DNA from: DATLYH01 sp035575035
GTDB taxonomy: Bacteria; Planctomycetota; Planctomycetia; Gemmatales; Gemmataceae
Length of the DNA: 11,534 bases
Direction: 5' to 3'
Assembly (NCBI GenBank): GCA_035575035.1
Contig: DATLYH010000064.1
Span: 1 to 11,534 of the forward strand
The notes under the pieces were generated by a model. That model made no database searches and was not told the origin of the DNA. It was given only the letters and a program-made list of their open reading frames with translations. A program made the position numbers and the translations under genes. Below, in pieces: positions 7,628-11,534 of this stretch; position 1 is the first letter of the stretch; each line of letters starts with the position of its first letter.

Positions 7628-7658
7628 CCGACGGGCGGCAGCGGACGCCGCCCGCCGG
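7628..7658 (+). other. GC-rich hairpin just upstream of mlaE
   Basis: CGGGCGGC (7632-7639) pairs with GCCGCCCG (7647-7654) around a 7-base loop. After one A/C mismatch, CCG (7628-7630) pairs with CGG (7656-7658). The stem is very stable and ends about ten bases before the GGGGGAT ribosome site of mlaE. No T-tract follows it. It could modulate mlaE expression or stall transcripts entering from the protease gene. Confidence 0.5.
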
Positions 7659-7681
7659 TCCCTGCGCCGGGGGATAAGTCA

Positions 7682-8518
7682 ATGGTCACGGCGGATAGAC
7701 AGGACCGGTCCAGCCTTGTCGCGCTGGGGGAGTTGGTCTACGACGCCATCGCCGAGTTGGGCGATCTGAGCGCGTTCGTGGGGCAGACCCTGGCCTGGGC
7801 CGCCCGCCGCCGGCCGAGTCCGGGGACGCTGGTCCCGATCTTCTATACCGTCGGCGTGCGCAGCATCCTGGTGGTGGCCATCACGGGGCTGTTCATCGGC
7901 ATGGTGCTGGCGGTGCAGTCATATGGCCAGTTCCATCAGCTTGGTCTGGCCAGCCGACTGGGGTCGATCATCAACATCTCGGTAGTGCGGGAGCTGGGCC
8001 CGGTCCTGGCAGCCACCATGTTGGCTGGCCGTGTCGGCAGCGCCATGGCGGCGGAGTTGGCCACCATGCGCATCACCGAGCAGATCGACGCGTTGGCCAC
8101 GCTGGGGGCCAACCCGGTGCATTACCTGGCGGTGCCGCGCTTCCTGGCCTGCGTGCTGCTGATCCCGCTGCTGACGGTCCTGGCCGACTTTACCGGCGTC
8201 GTGGGCGGGGCGTTCATCTGCATCGACATCTTCGGGGTTGAGTCGTTCTATTACTGGCGGCACACGGATGCCTTCGTCGGCATGTGGGACGTGAACACAG
8301 GGCTGATCAAGTCCATGTTCTTCGGCGCCGCCATCGCTCTCATCAGTTGCCACCGTGGTTTCAACAGCCGCCCTGGGGCCGAGGGGGTCGGCCGGGCCGC
8401 TACCGAATCGTTCGTGTTGTCGTTCATGGCGATCCTGATCCTCGACTTCTTCCTGGCGATGTTTTTCAACAACCTCTACGATTACCTCTGGCCGGGGCAG
8501 GGAGCACGGCTGATCTGA
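7682..8518 (+). CDS. mlaE: MlaE-type ABC lipid transporter permease
   Basis: Membrane permease of the MCE/Mla phospholipid transport complex; MlaE dimers sit in the inner membrane between the MlaF ATPases and the MCE ring. Encodes 278 aa. The reading frame stays open upstream to 7463, but that part overlaps the protease gene; ATG 7682 has GGGGGAT just upstream and gives the usual family length. The MlaE signature RELGPVLAATMLAGRVGS plus AMAAELATMRITEQIDAL covers about residues 103-138. Hydrophobic segments lie near 50-80, 100-125, 153-182, 207-223 and 243-265. The conserved C-terminal pattern GRAATESFVLSFMAILILDF is present. The N-terminal 45 residues form the amphipathic part usual for the family. 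A 90-bp gap precedes mlaF, which fits one operon. Confidence 0.94.
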   Translation: MVTADRQDRSSLVALGELVYDAIAELGDLSAFVGQTLAWAARRRPSPGTLVPIFYTVGVRSILVVAITGLFIGMVLAVQSYGQFHQLGLASRLGSIINISVVRELGPVLAATMLAGRVGSAMAAELATMRITEQIDALATLGANPVHYLAVPRFLACVLLIPLLTVLADFTGVVGGAFICIDIFGVESFYYWRHTDAFVGMWDVNTGLIKSMFFGAAIALISCHRGFNSRPGAEGVGRAATESFVLSFMAILILDFFLAMFFNNLYDYLWPGQGARLI

Positions 8519-8608
8519 GCGCGGCGCGGCAGAGGTGAGGTATGCCGAGTAGGGCGTGCCAAATACGCCGCCCAGAGTACCGGGACACCGCATGAAGGGA
8601 AGGGCAGC
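8519..8608. other. Spacer between mlaE and mlaF
   Basis: A 90-bp gap that is longer than typical within a tight operon. It holds no plausible gene. A weak 5-bp hairpin, GGCGT-loop-ACGCC, is present, and AAGGG close to the end serves as the ribosome site for mlaF. Nothing else was recognised. Confidence 0.4.
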
Positions 8609-9484
8609 ATGAGCACCACATCGCAGGGGCCGGCCTCGGCCTCTCCCGCTGCGCCGCCCGCCGCCCCCCAAGCGGCAGGTCCCGCGCCGCTCATCTCCCT
8701 GGAGCGGGTCGCGATGGAGTTTGGCCGGCAGCGCGTCCTCCATGACCTCACTTTGGCGGTCGCGCGCGGGCAGACGCTGGTGGTCATCGGCGAGAGCGGC
8801 TGCGGCAAGACTGTCCTGTTAAAGTTGATCATCGGCCTGCTGGTGCCGACCGCCGGTCGGGTGATCTTCGACGGCCGGGTGCTGGCCGACCTGCCCGACC
8901 GTGAGCTGACCCGCCAGCGGCTCCGCTTCGGCTTTTTGTTCCAGGGGGCGGCCCTGTTCGACAGTCTGTCGGTCTTCGACAATGTGGCCTTCGGCCTACG
9001 CGCCCAGGGAAAGCTGCCGAAGGCCGAGATCCGCGAGCGGGTGCGGCAGCGCCTCCAGGAGGTCGGGTTGCCCCCGGGCATCGAACACAAGAAGCCGGCC
9101 GAGCTTTCGGGCGGAATGAAGAAGCGGGTCGGTCTGGCCCGGGCCCTGGCCCTCGACCCCGAGGTAATGCTTTACGACGAACCGACCACCGGTCTCGACC
9201 CGATCATGAGTGATGTGATCAACGAGTTGATCTTGCAGACGCGCCGCCGACGCCCGGTCACCAGTATCGTCGTCACCCACGACATGAAGACGGCGCAGAA
9301 GGTGGCCGACCGGGTGGTGATGCTTTACCCGTTGGCGCGGTTGAAGCCCGGCCAGCCGCAGATCATCTTCGACGGCACGCCCGAGGAACTGGCCGACTGC
9401 CCCGATCCGCGCGTGCGCCAGTTTGTCGAGGGGGAGGCGGGAGAGCGGCTCCAGGAGCTGGCCCGCGAGCAAGGAGCCGCCTGA
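8609..9484 (+). CDS. mlaF: MlaF-type ABC transporter ATP-binding protein
   Basis: Cytoplasmic ATPase that powers the MlaE/MCE lipid transporter. Encodes 291 aa with a complete nucleotide-binding domain: Walker A GESGCGKT (61-68), Q-loop region FLFQGAALFDSLSVFDN (109-125), signature LSGGMKKR (166-173), Walker B VMLYDEP (186-192) with catalytic Glu191, D-loop TTGLDP (193-198) and H-loop His224 in VVTHD. FQGAALFDSLSVF with LSGGMKKRVGLARA is characteristic of the MlaF branch. The first 28 residues are an Ala/Pro/Ser-rich extension not needed for the fold. The next Met is residue 36, inside the core domain, so the ATG at 8609, preceded by AAGGG, is kept. Followed after 18 bp by the MCE gene, so the two are almost certainly co-transcribed. 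Confidence 0.95.
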   Translation: MSTTSQGPASASPAAPPAAPQAAGPAPLISLERVAMEFGRQRVLHDLTLAVARGQTLVVIGESGCGKTVLLKLIIGLLVPTAGRVIFDGRVLADLPDRELTRQRLRFGFLFQGAALFDSLSVFDNVAFGLRAQGKLPKAEIRERVRQRLQEVGLPPGIEHKKPAELSGGMKKRVGLARALALDPEVMLYDEPTTGLDPIMSDVINELILQTRRRRPVTSIVVTHDMKTAQKVADRVVMLYPLARLKPGQPQIIFDGTPEELADCPDPRVRQFVEGEAGERLQELAREQGAA

Positions 9485-9502
9485 GAAGCGGAGGACCGAG
9501 CC

Positions 9503-10972
9503 ATGAGCCATTCGCGGCGGCAGCGCTTTGGCATCGGCCTGTTTGTGCTGGGGGCATTGCTCCTGCTGGGGGTGCTTAGCATCCTGTTCGGCGGCTTCCC
9601 CGACTTGTTCCGGAAGTACCAATCCTACACGGTGGTCTTCGAGGATGCTCCAGGGGTCGCGCCAGGTACGCCGGTGCGACGGTCCGGCCAGCGCATCGGC
9701 GAGGTCAAGCGCGTGGAACTGGACAGCGCTACCGGCCAGGTGCGTGTCCATATTGCGGTCGAAAGTCGTTTTCCCCTTTATGAAGATGATCAGGCCATCC
9801 TGGTGAATAGTGTTCTGGGCGGCGACACCAGCATCGATTTTGTGCAGCGCAGCCGGATGGCCGCGCGATCGTCCGAGCCGGTTCCTCCCCCCAAACAAGT
9901 TCCTCCCCCTGCCCCCCAACCCGAACTCCCGCCGCCCGATCCAGTGCCTGGGGCGGACCGCCTCCCGCCGCCTGAGCCGGCGCCGGGTGCCGACCGACCG
10001 CCGCCCGATCCGGACCCGCCGGCGGAGGGGGGCGAGGAAGCTTCCCAGGTCAAACCCCCGGAGCGCGTCCCGGCCAAGCCCGGCACCGAGTTCCAGGGAG
10101 TGCGCCAGCCCGATGTCGGCACCATCCTCAAGGCGATGGCCGACCTGGTCGAGCCGACCCAGGAATCGCTCCGCCTGATCCGCCAATCGCTCCAGCGGCT
10201 GGAAAAGACGGCGCCATTGGCCGAGGACACCATGCGCGAGTACCGCGAATTGGCCCGCGAGGCCCGCCGCACCCTCCCCGAGCTGCGCCGCACCAATGAC
10301 GAAATCCATGTCACCGCCCGCAACTGGGGCAAACTTGGCGAACGGCTCGACGTGCTGGTGCAAGCCAACCAGGACAAGATAGTCAAGGCAGTGGATAACC
10401 TCAACGATGCCCTGACACGTGTGCTCGGCGTCCTGAGCGGGGAAAACCAGCGCAACCTGTCGGCGGCGCTGAAGAATGTTCGCGCCGGCAGCGAGAACCT
10501 GGAGAGCATCGCCCGCAACGCCGACGAGCTGATGAAGGAAGGCCGGGCGACAGTCAAACGGCTGAACGGCTCGCTCGACCGGGCCGATGAGGTGCTCCAG
10601 AACCTGAACCAGGCGACCCGGCCCTTCGCCGAGCGCAGCGACAGCATCACCCGGAACTTCGAAGAGGCGGCCGTCAAGCTGAACCGGACGCTGACCGAGG
10701 TGCGGGAGCTGCTGGGCGGCTTCACCCAGGGGGAAGGCACCTTGCCGCGCCTGCTCAACGACCCGACGTTGTACAACCGGCTGGACGCCATCCTCTGCCA
10801 GATCAACCGAATGCTGCCGAGCGTGGAGCGGAGCCTGCGCGACCTGGAGGTGTTCGCCGACAAGCTGGCCCGTCATCCCGAGTCGATTGGCCTGGGCGGC
10901 GCCCTTCGGCCGAGCGCCGGTCTAAAGGAAGCCCCCTCGGCGCCGGCCCCGACTCACTGGCCCCGGAGGTGA
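9503..10972 (+). CDS. mlaD: MlaD-like MCE domain protein with proline-rich insert and long helical C-terminus
   Basis: Membrane-anchored, periplasm-facing substrate-binding component of the lipid transporter; MCE domains form hexameric rings on MlaE. Encodes 489 aa, with GGAGG upstream of ATG 9503. Residues 11-30 form one membrane anchor (GLFVLGALLLLGVLSILFG). The single MCE domain covers about 40-116 (YTVVFEDAPGVAPGTPVRRSGQRIG, then VNSVLGGDTSIDF). Residues 124-178 are a Pro/Asp/Glu-rich linker with two PGADR-PPP repeats. From about 205 to 450 the sequence is charged and heptad-like (long helices or coiled coil, for example SLQRLEKTAPLAEDT, LKNVRAGSENLESIARN), as in longer MCE proteins that may span the periplasm. 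E. coli MlaD is about 180 aa, so this is a long-form relative and the symbol denotes family, not strict orthology. Last gene of the mlaE-mlaF-MCE operon. Confidence 0.9.
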   Translation: MSHSRRQRFGIGLFVLGALLLLGVLSILFGGFPDLFRKYQSYTVVFEDAPGVAPGTPVRRSGQRIGEVKRVELDSATGQVRVHIAVESRFPLYEDDQAILVNSVLGGDTSIDFVQRSRMAARSSEPVPPPKQVPPPAPQPELPPPDPVPGADRLPPPEPAPGADRPPPDPDPPAEGGEEASQVKPPERVPAKPGTEFQGVRQPDVGTILKAMADLVEPTQESLRLIRQSLQRLEKTAPLAEDTMREYRELAREARRTLPELRRTNDEIHVTARNWGKLGERLDVLVQANQDKIVKAVDNLNDALTRVLGVLSGENQRNLSAALKNVRAGSENLESIARNADELMKEGRATVKRLNGSLDRADEVLQNLNQATRPFAERSDSITRNFEEAAVKLNRTLTEVRELLGGFTQGEGTLPRLLNDPTLYNRLDAILCQINRMLPSVERSLRDLEVFADKLARHPESIGLGGALRPSAGLKEAPSAPAPTHWPRR

Positions 10973-10973
10973 G

Positions 10974-11534
10974 TCAGCGCCGACCCCGCGAGAAAGGGGG
11001 CGGCCCATGCAGGGCCTTGTCCACGTCGGCGTCGGTCAGGCGGTAAATCAAGATGGAGTAGCCGACCTGATCGTCCGGCTCCCGTTGCCGCAGATACGCG
11101 CACAGCCGGGCCAGCCGCACGTGCTCATACAGGTCGAACACGTCCCCCCAGGTGCCGATGCCAAACTGCCCTAGCAAGGAGGCTGCCCGTTCCAGGAGGG
11201 CCGGGCGTCCGGCCGGGTCTTGCTCATACATCCTCATGAGTTCGCTGAGCAGTTGATATAGCTGCTCGTGCGACCGGATCCACGGCCCCGGGGCGTGGAG
11301 GTAGACCGCTTGCAGGACTGTGGCGCTGATGCAGTAAACGCCGCCGGTCAGCGGAACCGGATAGCGATCCGGCAAGAACTCATGGAAGCGGAACAGTGGG
11401 ATGGCGTCGATGCGGTAGTGGGGAGGATGGCCGGTGCCGAAGTAAGCCAGATAAACCGGCGGATGACCCCGCCCCTGCCAGCCCCGCTCGTCCAGATAAC
11501 GCTTCAATCCCGGCAGGTCCTGCCCCCAGTCCAG
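10974..11534 (-). CDS. C-terminal part of a probable membrane glycosyltransferase (GT39/PMT-like), 5' end outside window
   Basis: A 186-codon 3' fragment open through the right edge; any in-window start (for example TTG at 11507) would be internal. The visible part begins LDWGQDLPGLKRYLDERGW and continues with VYLAYFGTGHPPHYRIDAIPL and TGGVYCISATVLQ. From memory, the LDWGQDL...LAYFG...YAVSVxxL pattern occurs in the soluble C-terminal region of planctomycete family 39-like glycosyltransferases, which transfer sugars from a lipid carrier on the outer face of the membrane. The catalytic and membrane-spanning parts are outside the window, so this is a similarity-based guess; a planctomycete protein of unknown function remains possible. 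The last 70 residues (helical, Arg/Leu-rich) show no recognised motif. The stop codon lies one base from the mlaD stop on the other strand. Confidence 0.5.
   Translation of the reverse strand: MDWGQDLPGLKRYLDERGWQGRGHPPVYLAYFGTGHPPHYRIDAIPLFRFHEFLPDRYPVPLTGGVYCISATVLQAVYLHAPGPWIRSHEQLYQLLSELMRMYEQDPAGRPALLERAASLLGQFGIGTWGDVFDLYEHVRLARLCAYLRQREPDDQVGYSILIYRLTDADVDKALHGPPPFSRGRR

Noticed and set aside
7463..7681. N-terminal extension of mlaE to 7463
   Set aside because: It would overlap the protease gene in another frame, encodes sequence unlike the family, and crosses two hairpins; ATG 7682 has a good ribosome site and gives the usual length.
8996..10876. 626-codon open frame on the minus strand
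   Set aside because: It is antisense to mlaF and the MCE gene, both of which have strong family motifs and ribosome sites. The frame shows no motif and starts without a ribosome site.

Overview
The window most likely comes from a planctomycete, probably of the Gemmata/Isosphaera type. This rests on high GC content, a Pirellula/Verrucomicrobium-type 'membrane-bound dehydrogenase' gene (a family largely confined to Planctomycetes and Verrucomicrobia), a planctomycete-like LDWGQDL glycosyltransferase tail at the right edge, and a GC-rich palindromic repeat. The taxonomy is inferred from family content; no marker rRNA is present.

Layout. Positions 1-2471 (minus) hold the first 823 codons of a large secreted protein with a beta-propeller-like N-terminal domain and HEAT-like helices. 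Its 3' end, where a c-type heme domain would be expected, lies outside the window. An 84-bp palindromic repeat element sits inside this gene and is read through in frame. Positions 2472-2805 form a divergent intergenic region with three 31-bp tandem repeats, each carrying a dyad. Positions 2806-5166 (plus) encode a secreted penicillin-acylase-family Ntn hydrolase, convergent with ftsY at 5204-6115 (minus). A non-coding stretch of about 475 bp follows. Then comes a plus-strand block: a site-2 (M50) membrane protease (6591-7514) and an Mla-type lipid transporter, mlaE permease (7682-8518), mlaF ATPase (8609-9484) and an mlaD-like MCE protein (9503-10972). The right edge is the C-terminal end of a minus-strand gene whose stop codon lies one base from the mlaD stop.

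How they work together. MlaE, MlaF and the MCE protein form a core ABC importer/exporter for lipids between the inner membrane and the periplasmic face. MlaB, MlaC and MlaA homologues are not in the window. The spaces of 90 and 18 bp between these genes fit one transcript, while two strong GC-rich hairpins separate mlaE from the protease gene. FtsY is the SRP receptor and is a housekeeping gene. The acylase and the propeller/heme-type protein are both exported and are transcribed divergently from the repeat-bearing region.

Most of the window is ordinary planctomycete housekeeping and envelope content. I do not see a convincing new multi-gene system. The most unusual sequence-level items are the in-frame repeat element, the dyad-bearing 31-bp tandem array, the hairpin pair before mlaE, and the proline-rich insertion in the MCE protein.
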